From: Ferrovibrio sp.
GTDB lineage: Bacteria; Pseudomonadota; Alphaproteobacteria; Ferrovibrionales; Ferrovibrionaceae
Reading direction: 5' to 3'
Assembly: GCF_002796975.1 (NCBI RefSeq)
Contig: NZ_PEKV01000005.1
Location: forward strand, 7,501-71,500
Length of the DNA stretch: 64,000 nt
Under the pieces are notes generated by a model. The model was not told where the DNA came from, made no database searches, and saw nothing but the letters and a program-made list of their open reading frames with translations. This document shows positions 55,750-63,664 of this stretch, in pieces; position 1 is the first letter of the stretch, and every line of letters begins with the position of its first letter. The position numbers were made by a program, and so were the translations under genes.

Positions 55750-55754
55750 AGAGC

Positions 55755-56704
55755 GGCTGCAGCTCGGGCATGAAATGCGCCGGAGAGTGTGGCGATGGAC
55801 CGGAATCCCGACCTGCGTTGGCATCGGCCCCACAAAGACGCTGGCAAAGCTCGCGAACCACGCAGCCAAGAGACGGCTTGAGTGTGCCGGCGTCTGCGAC
55901 CTTTCCGACCAGGCGCTACGCCGGCATGTCATGGCCGGTGTGGACGTTGGCGAAGTTTGGGGCATCGGTGGCCGCTCGGCCGCTAAGCTGCAGGCGCTGG
56001 GCGTGAAGACCGTTGCACAGCTCGCGGCGCTGGATCCGCGCCAGGCGCGATCACTGCTGACCGTCGTTGGCGAGCGCATCGTGCATGAGCTGAATGGTAG
56101 GCCGTGCCTGCAGATCGAGGAGTTGACACCAGCGCGGAAGACTACGGCCGTAACACGCAGCTTCGCTGCGCCAGTTAAAAATCTTGACGCGCTCTGCGAA
56201 GCAATCGCGTCATTCGCCACGCGTGCGGCGGAGAAGCTGCGAGAACACGACCAGGAGGCGGGCCTGCTCCAAGTATTCTTTCATTCGAGCCCCTTCAGGG
56301 CGCGAGAGGGAAAAGAGCCTTGGTTTTCGCGCGCTGCGAGTCATACGTTCGCCGCGCCCACCAGTGACACTCTGCAGCTCGTATCGGCCGCCGTGCAGAT
56401 TGCCCGACGAGGCTTCCAGCCAGGCTGCCGGTTGACGAAGGCCGGCGTGATGGCGCTTGGCCTGGTGCCGGCCGGTTCGGGGATGCGAGACCTATTCGAG
56501 GCGTCTGCAGCGACCAGGCCGAGGCTCATGGCCGCCATCGATGCGATCAATGCAAGGCAGGGGCGTGATGTGATCCGAACTGCAGCGGCCGGCATTCAAA
56601 AAGCCAGCGCAGATCGAACCCGAGCTGACTGGCGTATGCGCCAGGCAAGGCTTTCTCCGTCTTATACGACCAGGCTATCCGACATCCTGGAGGTGAGATG
56701 CTAA
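55755..56704 (+). pseudogene. umuC: umuC, 3' fragment
   Basis: Contains the rest of UmuC: thumb/HhH (GIGPTKTLAKLANHAAKRRL, VWGIGGRSAAKLQALGVKTV), little-finger domain (ITRSF-like AVTRSFAAPVK) and end LSPSYTTRLSDILEVRC, well aligned with the UmuC C-terminus. It lacks the catalytic N-terminal half. A longer open frame runs from 55604 through the transposon end, but the sequence before 55755 is transposon DNA. Reads without frameshift from the TSD AGAGC (55750-55754) onward. Confidence 0.95.
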
Positions 56705-56811
56705 GTCGCGCCCAATTGCGGCTATCGGGCATAAAATAAGATGCTCACACTGAAGTAATATGTAATTTTCAAAAAAAGGGATTTCGCGAATATTAAGAAG
56801 GGGGGTGTGAC
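56705..56811. promoter_or_regulatory. Spacer before cas13a, with probable promoter and ribosome binding site
   Basis: 107 bp of AT-rich sequence between the umuC stop and cas13a. GAAGGGGGG at about 56797-56806 is the likely ribosome binding site. No clear -35/-10 pair was recognised. Confidence 0.45.
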
Positions 56812-59800
56812 ATGCGCATAATTCGGCCATATGGCGAAAGTCGGACTGAGCGTTCTGATCACCTAAAGCGAGTCTTATACGATAAGACGCAGAGCCGAGA
56901 GCGGCATGAAATCGGCCGATATGCTCAGGCGCATGGCGAACTCGTTATCGCCCAATGGATATCAATAATCGATAAGATCGCGACAAAGCCACAAGGAGAA
57001 CAGGGCGCAACTGAAGAGCAATACAAACTGCGAGATAGATTGGGGGAGGCAGCTTGGACCCGTCTTAAGGCCGACGGTCGACTAGAGCTTGATGACGCAA
57101 AGCGGGCAGAGTTTCTGTCAGCAGTTTGGAATTTCAAGATACACCCCTACGGGGAGCGTAGATTCAAACCAAAGCAGCCGCGACACGGCAATCTCGGATC
57201 GTCTCCATCCGCGCGCGGGCGCTGGTATATGCGGTTTGCGGGTGACACCTCACCTGAGAGGGTCAATGCAGAGGATGTAGTTCAAAGAATATCAGAGCAT
57301 TTGTATTCGAGTGAGTACCGCAAATCGGCAAGTGCAAAAAAGAAAACAACAGGCCTGATCGCTGCCCGAGCGGCCAGCATAGAGAAAAACACTCTGCGTG
57401 CGCTTCCCAACTCCACTGCAGGCTGGAGCAAAAGTGACGAAGCCCATTATGCTAAATTTGGAGACGTCGCTGCAGAAATCCACAGTGCAGTTGTCGTCTT
57501 GGAGCGTAGCGGTAAGCGGGTCTCGTTGGAGGTTGCGGGGCGTGTCTTGTTCGAGCATTGGCCCAAGGTCTTCTTTGATCCATTGAGCCGAAAAGCGCTC
57601 GGGATCGCTGATGCTAGAAACTCACATCCAGGTTTGTTCAGCCTGCATATGGCGGTCAAGGATGCCTATGCACGGGTTCTCAAGCGGCACAAAAAAGGCG
57701 CCGGCGCCGGTGCGCGGAAAGGCTCTCAGGCAACCGCTAGGCTCTCAGTCATCCTTCCAAAGGATATGCCTGGACTTATTCGGTTGATCACTGCTCAGAA
57801 AGACAATCAAAACATTAATCGTCAGATCCGGCTTGGCCGAATACTACACTATACGGCATCAGGAGAATGGAGCGATAGCACGACAGCAGTTGATGCCAAG
57901 TGGCCAACAGACATATTGGAAAGTCCATTTTGGGCTAGCGATGGGCAAGCCAAGATTAAGCGCGCTGAAGCATTTGTCCGGGTGTGGCGACATCAAATCG
58001 CGTTGGCCAGGCTGACTTTGACGGACTGGGCATCCATGCGGAAGCCGTTGAGTCGAGACATCCTCGGTGACCGCGCTGCTGCCAACCTAGTCATTCATCA
58101 AGACAATTTCAGTTCGGAACTTTTTGACCGAAAGGCTGCGCTCCTATTTGGCGTACAATCGAAGATATTTGCAGCCGACGACGCCTCGAAGAAAGAAGTA
58201 TTGAAGTGCGTGATCGAGGAAATGAGTGAGCTCAGAAACCAAGCCTTCCATTTTAAGGGGCTTCGCGAATTCCTAGTGAGCATTGATCGCTTATCATTTA
58301 GTGATCTTGTCCAAAAGAGCGCCCGCCAGATTTGGGAGGCTGATTCATCGCGTCGGAGTCACAGATTAAAGGAAACGCTCCGTGCAGCTCATGCGGAAGT
58401 ATATTTCTCCGCAACTCAATGTGAGGCCTTGTTAAGACGGGTGACTACGCAAGTCGACAGTGACCTACCACTCCCACGGTTTTCACGACTCTTGCGGCGC
58501 GCGAAAAGTTGCCCGGACAGAGCGGCTATAAAACTCCCGCCGCCGGCCAATCGTAGTGATCTTGAGCAGCCATGGCGGCTGTGTCAGTACACTGCTTTAA
58601 AGCTCCTATATGAGCGACCATTTCGCACATGGCTGGAGGCGCGCTCGGCCGACGAGTTGAACGCCTGGATAGGAAGGGCGGTGCAGCGGGCAACTGACGC
58701 CGCACATAGCCAGAATTATCGGAAGTACAAGCTTGCTCAAAAAGTCATCTCAGCCCGAGCATCATCATTACCAAGGCCGACTAAAGGGCAGAAGATTCGA
58801 GACTTTTTCTTCGCCCTTTCGTCTGCAACGGCCTCCGAAATGCGAGTGCAGCGGGGATACGAAAGCGACGGCGAAAAGGCACGTAATCAGGCAGACTTCA
58901 TAGATAATTTGCTCTGCGACGTAATGAGTCTTGCTCTGTGTCAATTTATATCGAGCGAGGCGTTTTTATGGATTCTGATCGCCCCGGTGGATCCATACCT
59001 AGTAGGCAAACGAAAATGCCAACTCGATGCTTTTGAACTTCCTATTCCGTCCTTCGAGGCGAAAGAATGGCAGGTGTCATTGTATTTCCTCCTTCACCTG
59101 ATCCCAGTTGGTGACGTAGCGCAGCTTCATCATCAAGTCGCCAAGTGGGAAATAACCGCCGGGCGGGATGAGGGCATAGAATTGGAGGACATGAACCGAA
59201 TCCTGCGATTGCAGACCACACTAAAACTATACATGGACATGCACGATGAAAAATTCGAAGGCGACGCAAGACTAGAGGGATGCGAAGGCTTTCGAGATTT
59301 ATTCGAGACTAATTCTGGATTCGAACAAGTCTTCCCCAAATCGTCCAGTCCCGATGATGATCGTCACTTGCCGCGAAGGGGCCTGCGGGAAATCATGCGT
59401 TATGGCCATCTCCAGATGGTGATGGGATTCCTTCCGAAACAAAAAATCAGCGATGGAGAAGTAGCGGAGTACCTAGAAACGATGCGGGCAAGCGGGCCCA
59501 ATGGGCAGTCGGAGATCGCAATTCATCAGGCACAAAGAGAGGAGCTGCATGAGAAGTGGTCAAGGGCCCGACCGCAGCTACTTTCCGGTGATGAATATCG
59601 GGCCTATTGCGAAGTGCTGACAAAAATCGTGAAGCACCGTCAGGCAGCCGCGCGTATTAATCTCACCGCCATAGTTCACTTTCACCACCAAGTGATGACC
59701 TTACTCGGCCGCCTTGCCGATTTTTCCGGCCTCTTCGAACGAGACCTGTACTTTGTAACACTGGCAATCTTGTATCAGTACGGCCTCAGTCCCCAACGAG

Positions 59801-60462
59801 CTTTTGAGGACAAAGGTCTTGGCTATCTCAAGGAAGGCCGGATATTCAAAGCATTGGAGAATTTGATAAGTGAGCATAAAGGGAAGATTAAGGTCGAATT
59901 AAAGCATTACTTTGGACCGGAATGGGACTCGTGGGATGGGCGGCGGGGAACTCGTAATCGCCTCGCGCACTTCAATATGCTTCGTTCACACGCTCCGAGG
60001 CTAGATATGACGGAGTGGGTGAATAGCACGCGCCGTTTGATGAGCTATGATCGAAAGCTGAAGAACGCCGTCAGCCAGTCGATTCGAGAAATGATGAAAC
60101 GCAATGGTATCGAACTTTCATGGCAAATGGATACTGGCGGTAAGAATCACGAACTTACGAGCGCGGTAGTGTCTTCTGCCAGCGTCGTGCATTTGGGCGG
60201 AATCCGACTTGTTGAGTTTTCCGGCTCAGCGTCGAATTCGAACAAGACCCAAGCGATCACGGAAGCCCTACACGGAACACCTTACGTACAGATGGTTGCC
60301 GCACTATTTGGTGGCAAAACGCAGCAGTTTGACGATATCACAGGCCGCGATTTGTCGAACATTGATTGGCAAAGTACGGAACGGAAGGCTCAAAATACCG
60401 GGGGACGTGGTGCTATGGGCACTCTGCGCCCGCGCAGGGAAGAAAAAGTGCGCCGAGAATAA
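56812..60462 (+). CDS. cas13a: Cas13a (type VI-A CRISPR RNA-guided RNase)
   Basis: 1216 aa. Two HEPN RNase motifs: R475-N-Q-A-F-H480 (SELRNQAFHFKGL) and R1048-N-R-L-A-H1053 (GTRNRLAHFNM), spaced 573 residues. In Leptotrichia buccalis Cas13a the catalytic pairs are, from memory, R472/H477 and R1048/H1053, so positions agree closely. Cas13a enzymes are 1100-1400 aa with HEPN1 in the middle and HEPN2 near the end. Other parts are basic helical sequence without similarity visible by eye. The CRISPR array follows 38 bp after the stop on the same strand. The base composition is lower in GC than the neighbouring genes and start is ATG at 56812. Function: crRNA-guided cleavage of target RNA and collateral RNA. 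No cas1 or cas2 is in the window. Confidence 0.93.
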   Translation: MRIIRPYGESRTERSDHLKRVLYDKTQSRERHEIGRYAQAHGELVIAQWISIIDKIATKPQGEQGATEEQYKLRDRLGEAAWTRLKADGRLELDDAKRAEFLSAVWNFKIHPYGERRFKPKQPRHGNLGSSPSARGRWYMRFAGDTSPERVNAEDVVQRISEHLYSSEYRKSASAKKKTTGLIAARAASIEKNTLRALPNSTAGWSKSDEAHYAKFGDVAAEIHSAVVVLERSGKRVSLEVAGRVLFEHWPKVFFDPLSRKALGIADARNSHPGLFSLHMAVKDAYARVLKRHKKGAGAGARKGSQATARLSVILPKDMPGLIRLITAQKDNQNINRQIRLGRILHYTASGEWSDSTTAVDAKWPTDILESPFWASDGQAKIKRAEAFVRVWRHQIALARLTLTDWASMRKPLSRDILGDRAAANLVIHQDNFSSELFDRKAALLFGVQSKIFAADDASKKEVLKCVIEEMSELRNQAFHFKGLREFLVSIDRLSFSDLVQKSARQIWEADSSRRSHRLKETLRAAHAEVYFSATQCEALLRRVTTQVDSDLPLPRFSRLLRRAKSCPDRAAIKLPPPANRSDLEQPWRLCQYTALKLLYERPFRTWLEARSADELNAWIGRAVQRATDAAHSQNYRKYKLAQKVISARASSLPRPTKGQKIRDFFFALSSATASEMRVQRGYESDGEKARNQADFIDNLLCDVMSLALCQFISSEAFLWILIAPVDPYLVGKRKCQLDAFELPIPSFEAKEWQVSLYFLLHLIPVGDVAQLHHQVAKWEITAGRDEGIELEDMNRILRLQTTLKLYMDMHDEKFEGDARLEGCEGFRDLFETNSGFEQVFPKSSSPDDDRHLPRRGLREIMRYGHLQMVMGFLPKQKISDGEVAEYLETMRASGPNGQSEIAIHQAQREELHEKWSRARPQLLSGDEYRAYCEVLTKIVKHRQAAARINLTAIVHFHHQVMTLLGRLADFSGLFERDLYFVTLAILYQYGLSPQRAFEDKGLGYLKEGRIFKALENLISEHKGKIKVELKHYFGPEWDSWDGRRGTRNRLAHFNMLRSHAPRLDMTEWVNSTRRLMSYDRKLKNAVSQSIREMMKRNGIELSWQMDTGGKNHELTSAVVSSASVVHLGGIRLVEFSGSASNSNKTQAITEALHGTPYVQMVAALFGGKTQQFDDITGRDLSNIDWQSTERKAQNTGGRGAMGTLRPRREEKVRRE

Positions 60463-60500
60463 AATTCTCAACTATGATTGCTTATAAGTATCTAATACTT
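60441..60500 (+). promoter_or_regulatory. CRISPR leader, copy 1 (overlapping the cas13a 3' end)
   Basis: CGAGAATAAAATTCTCAACT...GATTGCT precedes the first repeat. It starts within the last codons of cas13a (stop at 60460-60462). About 31 of 45 bases are equal to the copy at 60693-60738. Contains CGAGAAT and GATTGCT at identical spacing (22 bp) in both copies. Confidence 0.65.
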
Positions 60501-60670
60501 GGATGAGATCACCCCCAAATCGTGGGGGACTATACCTGGTGCCTTCCGTGGTTGATGAGAGCGCCGTGCTTAGATCACCCCCGTATTGAGGGGGACTGCA
60601 CCCGGTCTTTCCCCTATCGCATGGAGGGGCGCTAGACTGAATTCACGCCGTATTGAGGGCGACTGTTTCC
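60501..60670 (+). CRISPR. Upstream, diverged CRISPR array (repeats 1-3)
   Basis: Three repeat copies: R1 60501-60536, R2 60567-60602, R3 about 60634-60670, separated by spacers of 30 and about 31 nt. R1 and R2 match the main consensus at 27/36 and 28/36 positions; the CCCCC/GGGGG stem is perfect in both. R3 reads ACGCC...GGGCG: the second base pair is changed on both sides (C to G, G to C), keeping the stem. R1 and R3 differ in the loop and the 3' tail. Not annotated as active; likely an old duplicate of the array below. Confidence 0.75.
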
Positions 60671-60690
60671 GAGAGCCGGCAGCGCCGTAG

Positions 60691-60750
60691 CGAAAGATGC
60701 GTCGAGAATCAAGATATCGATAACGATTGCTAGTTAGGTGCCAGCGTCTG
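60691..60750 (+). promoter_or_regulatory. CRISPR leader, copy 2
   Basis: Second copy of the leader, between the diverged and the main array. It begins with a relic of the cas13a C-terminal coding end (GATGCGTCGAGAAT against AGTGCGCCGAGAAT) and repeats CGAGAAT...GATTGCT at the same 22-bp spacing. It lies 250 bp after copy 1. It directly precedes the nearly identical repeats R4-R6, so it is the probable active leader. Confidence 0.65.
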
Positions 60751-61178
60751 AGTCCAGATGACCCCCAGATTGAGGGGGACTACATCCCGCCTCGCTGCGT
60801 GTCGTGTCGTGTCGGTCATGGAGTCCAGATGACCCCCAGATTGAGGGGGACTACACCCTGTCTCCTGTTCGGGCTAGAGGGAGTCCAGATGACCCCCAGA
60901 TTGAGGGGGACTACACCGCTTTCCCGGAGTTAGTGTGGTGCGTTGCTGATCGGGACGCACCCAGATAGAAGGGAAATATCTCGCCGGGTTGGTCGGCTTA
61001 ATCTTGAGGTCAAATCCAGAAACCCCCAGATTGAGGGGGACTACACCACTCATCCTTGGCCTCCAGTGTTATAGGGGGTTCTAGATGACCCCCAGATTGA
61101 GGGGGACTACACCAGAGGGCTTGCGGTTAGACATGAGGGCTCGATGCAGATGCTCCCCAAATTAAATGCAACTGCATC
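60751..61178 (+). CRISPR. Main CRISPR array, type VI-A (repeats 4-10)
   Basis: 36-nt repeats; R5 (60822-60857) and R6 (60882-60917) are identical and R4 (60751-60786) differs by one base. R8 (61012-61047) and R9 (61078-61113) match in the 3' 25 nt. R7 (about 60947-60982) and R10 (61143-61178) are degenerate. The repeat has a stem of CCCCC and GGGGG around loop AGATTGA and ends GGGGGACTACACC. Cas13a repeats such as the Rhodobacter capsulatus one end GGACTGAACC with the same stem layout. Spacer lengths: 35, 24, 29, 29, 30 and 29 nt. Direction: same strand as cas13a, repeat precedes spacer, so the crRNA carries the repeat hairpin at its 5' end, as in type VI-A. Confidence 0.92.
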
Positions 61179-61338
61179 CTCATTCCTTCATTGCGCCGGG
61201 ATAACGAGCACACTCATCGTGGCCGCCATAACAGCGCGAGTAAGCCCCTCGAATTTGGAAAATCCATGACCAAATGAACGAGCGCTACATCTGGACCGCT
61301 GGGTTATTGCTCATTGAGAAGTGCGCCGGACATGCCCA
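61179..61338. other. Gap between array and relaxase
   Basis: 160 bp with no gene and no further repeat; AATTTGGAAAATCC around 61251-61264 is not convincingly repeat-like. It separates the array from the convergent relaxase gene. Confidence 0.5.
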
Positions 61339-62820
61339 CTAACGTTGCCTATCAAAAGTAGGCTCGCGATGCTTCGAAGACAGCTTGATCGGGTTTAAAG
61401 CGCGTATGATCTGACGTTGCGACACAACAATGGCCATGGCCAGCGGGTCCGTCGATGCCTCATAGATCAGAAAATCCCGCCACGTCTTGAACGCCAGCAC
61501 CAGCAGCGATTTCCGCTGCCGCTGCAGTGTCAGGTATCGACGCCAGAGCCTGGCCTGGCCTGGATGGCTAGTGACAGGCCGCTTCCGGTATTGCTTACGC
61601 GGGCCGCTCACCGTCCTTTGGCGTGCCGCCGGCATCGGCCTGGCAGCAGATCCTAGGCCCGCCGCCCGCTGCTGCGCCGCGCGTCTGGCAGCCAGGATCT
61701 GCTGCGCCTGGCGGGAAGGGGCCTGGAACGCTCCCAGGCGCTTCTGCAGGGCGGCCTTGGAATATGCGCGGCCGATGGTGCTCGCTTTGATCGATGCGCC
61801 ACGTTTGCCAGGATCCAGCACCAGGCCGTTGCCCTGCAGCCGCAGTTCCAGCCCATGTCGTGCCAGACCGACATGCAGATCCTGCCATGATTCGGACTGA
61901 CGAAAGACTTTAGACAGGTCGTCATTTTGCGGCGCGGATCCGGCCTGACCTGGCTGACGATCGTTCGCCCGATCGCCAGAGCGCTTGAGCTGATGATCGG
62001 CGGCTTGCTCCGCCGTGCGATCGGCAACTGGCGGCTGAAACTGGCCAAGCCGAGTTTCAAGAGATTTCATCGACAGAAGCCGGTCAATCGAGCTGGCCTT
62101 TACACGATGCTTCCCATTCGCATCAGCAATCACCATGCCATTGCCGTAAGGCTGCAGCTGAAGGCTGAAACGCGCCATGCCGTCATGCAGATCCTGCCAG
62201 GTCGACGACTGATCGAGCGCGGTCACCAGCTCGGCTTTATTCTCGCGCACATAGCCGTCGAAACTCTGCTCCCAGGTGTGCGCCTCTTTATCCAGGGCGC
62301 GCTGCGGCCGCCGTTCAGATTGCAGCTTGTCAGAGCGGCCAAGATCGACCTTCAGGCCATGTTTCTTTTCCATCTCGCGGCTGACAGCTTCCAATGTCTG
62401 GAAATCACGCAGCGGCGTATGAGCTTTCAAGGTGTCAGGATGGATCTTGTTGATCGCAATGTGCATGTGGAAGTTATAAGTATTCACATGCGTTCCGATA
62501 ACGCGCTGGTGCTCGGCATAGCCGAGCGATTTGGCAAACTCGCTCTCAATATCCTTCAGGACATCGAGCGGCGGATGCTCGTCCCGGAACGAGATCATCA
62601 GATGGTAGGTCTTGCCGATCTTTGTGCGCTGATTGAGTGCTTGCGTAGCCTTGACCTCAGCAATGGCCAGATCTAGGTCATCGAGGCCGTCGCCGGCATT
62701 GCAGTTCTCAATCCAGAAGGATTCCAGCTTTTCGCCATCATCCTTGGCAGCTGCGATGTAATTCGCCAGGCCGGCGAAATCGTCGTTCTCAGGCTCGATA
62801 TCGATACGCTTGGGAATCAC
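61339..62820 (-). CDS. traI: TraI-type MOBP relaxase (RP4 TraI-like)
   Basis: 493 aa. N-terminal relaxase domain closely follows RP4 TraI: DFAGLANYI with the candidate nicking Tyr21, KTYHLMISFRDE, GYAEHQRVIGTH and the HUH-type metal site H111-x6-H118-M-H120 ending AINKIHP. The C-terminal half contains two tandem copies of an about 60-aa unit (TWQDLHDGMARFSLQL ... and SWQDLHVGLARHGLEL ...), at about 205-260 and 310-365. The enzyme nicks oriT and pilots the strand during conjugation; a coupling protein and mating pair are not in the window. Last in a four-gene mobilisation operon. Confidence 0.9.
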   Translation of the reverse strand: MIPKRIDIEPENDDFAGLANYIAAAKDDGEKLESFWIENCNAGDGLDDLDLAIAEVKATQALNQRTKIGKTYHLMISFRDEHPPLDVLKDIESEFAKSLGYAEHQRVIGTHVNTYNFHMHIAINKIHPDTLKAHTPLRDFQTLEAVSREMEKKHGLKVDLGRSDKLQSERRPQRALDKEAHTWEQSFDGYVRENKAELVTALDQSSTWQDLHDGMARFSLQLQPYGNGMVIADANGKHRVKASSIDRLLSMKSLETRLGQFQPPVADRTAEQAADHQLKRSGDRANDRQPGQAGSAPQNDDLSKVFRQSESWQDLHVGLARHGLELRLQGNGLVLDPGKRGASIKASTIGRAYSKAALQKRLGAFQAPSRQAQQILAARRAAQQRAAGLGSAARPMPAARQRTVSGPRKQYRKRPVTSHPGQARLWRRYLTLQRQRKSLLVLAFKTWRDFLIYEASTDPLAMAIVVSQRQIIRALNPIKLSSKHREPTFDRQR

Positions 62821-62835
62821 GGCTGCGGCTGCAGA

Positions 62836-63420
62836 TCACATCGAAAGGACACGTTCGCGGACCTGGGCGACAAGGCCGACACCCAAGGCTTGCTCTTGTT
62901 GGGCGGTGTAGGCGAGGGCGGCAACACGAATGTTGTGCCGCCGCGCATCGAGGATCTGCTTTTCTGTGTCCGTCAACCGTGACTTATCAGCGTTCAGTAG
63001 GCGCGCGTTGTGCGATTGGAAGAACTGCCGGGCTGCATCGCGCGGCACGCCGCCAATCCGGCTCTTGGCATTTCCGTGGCTGGCATCGATGGCCAGGTAC
63101 AATTCCGGGTCTTTCACTAAAGGCAGCATTTTCTGCGCCTGGCCCAGCTCGGTCAGAGCAGCAGCCAGGCTAGAACGCATCGAGGGGCTGTTGCTGTAAA
63201 AACGCGCATCGTTTTTAAGGAAGCCGGCCTCTGCAGAAAGGATCAGATCGACATCGCCCGACTTGCCGATAGCCTTTGTGGCCTGCAGAAGCATGTCCTG
63301 GCTTAGACGGTACTGCTTTGCTTCCTTGCTGCGCTCGCGGCCGATATAGGCGGCGCGTTCATTCACCATGCTCTTAGCCAGGCGGACCAGAAGCCCCTGG
63401 TTGGTATCAGGCGTCGACAT
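62836..63420 (-). CDS. Hypothetical protein of the mobilisation operon, 194 aa
   Basis: Start taken at the Met of MSTPDTNQGLLVRLAKSM (63420); an upstream Met at 63462 is possible. Mostly helical and basic, with a SRIGGVPRDAARQFFQSHNARLLNAD segment and a C-terminus rich in Gln/Ala helices. Not recognised as a known family. Position between traJ-like and traI-like genes, 15 bp before traI, suggests a role in relaxosome assembly. Confidence 0.65.
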   Translation of the reverse strand: MSTPDTNQGLLVRLAKSMVNERAAYIGRERSKEAKQYRLSQDMLLQATKAIGKSGDVDLILSAEAGFLKNDARFYSNSPSMRSSLAAALTELGQAQKMLPLVKDPELYLAIDASHGNAKSRIGGVPRDAARQFFQSHNARLLNADKSRLTDTEKQILDARRHNIRVAALAYTAQQEQALGVGLVAQVRERVLSM

Positions 63421-63664
63421 GGCGATCCAGCCAGCCCTTGCCGAACTGGCGGTCGGCTTCATCGGTACGGAGGCCCATGGCTCGCACCTGGTCGGCTCCC
63501 AGAAAGTCCTTCAGCCAGAGCAGCGACTCTGCGGGGTAGATCATCTGGCGCATCAGTCGATCTTCCTCAGCTTCATCGCCACGACGCGCAGCGTCGAGCA
63601 CCAGCGGTAGAAGCTCATCATTCTGAGCAAAACGATTCAGATCAGTTTCGGAATACTCAGCCAT
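63407..63664 (-). CDS. Small hypothetical protein of the mobilisation operon, 85 aa
   Basis: Acidic helical protein with LVLDAARRGDEAEEDRLMRQMIYPAESLLWLKDFLGADQVRAMGL in its middle. Not recognised. Its start shares one base with the traJ stop and its end overlaps the next gene by 14 bp, so it is coupled to both. Confidence 0.6.
   Translation of the reverse strand: MAEYSETDLNRFAQNDELLPLVLDAARRGDEAEEDRLMRQMIYPAESLLWLKDFLGADQVRAMGLRTDEADRQFGKGWLDRHVDA

Noticed and set aside
55604-55754. N-terminal extension of the 3' umuC fragment
   Set aside because: The open frame continues leftward by chance through the transposon C right end; sequence is end repeats, not UmuC.
60727-60933. 68-codon frame running through CRISPR repeats
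   Set aside because: Its repeated MTPRLRGTT-like peptide is just the translation of repeat units; no ribosome binding site and no homologue would be expected.
56812-61178. Cas13b or Cas13d instead of Cas13a
   Set aside because: Repeat hairpin and GGACTNNACC-like 3' end precede the spacer, as in Cas13a; Cas13b crRNAs have the repeat after the spacer and Cas13d proteins are shorter (~930 aa).
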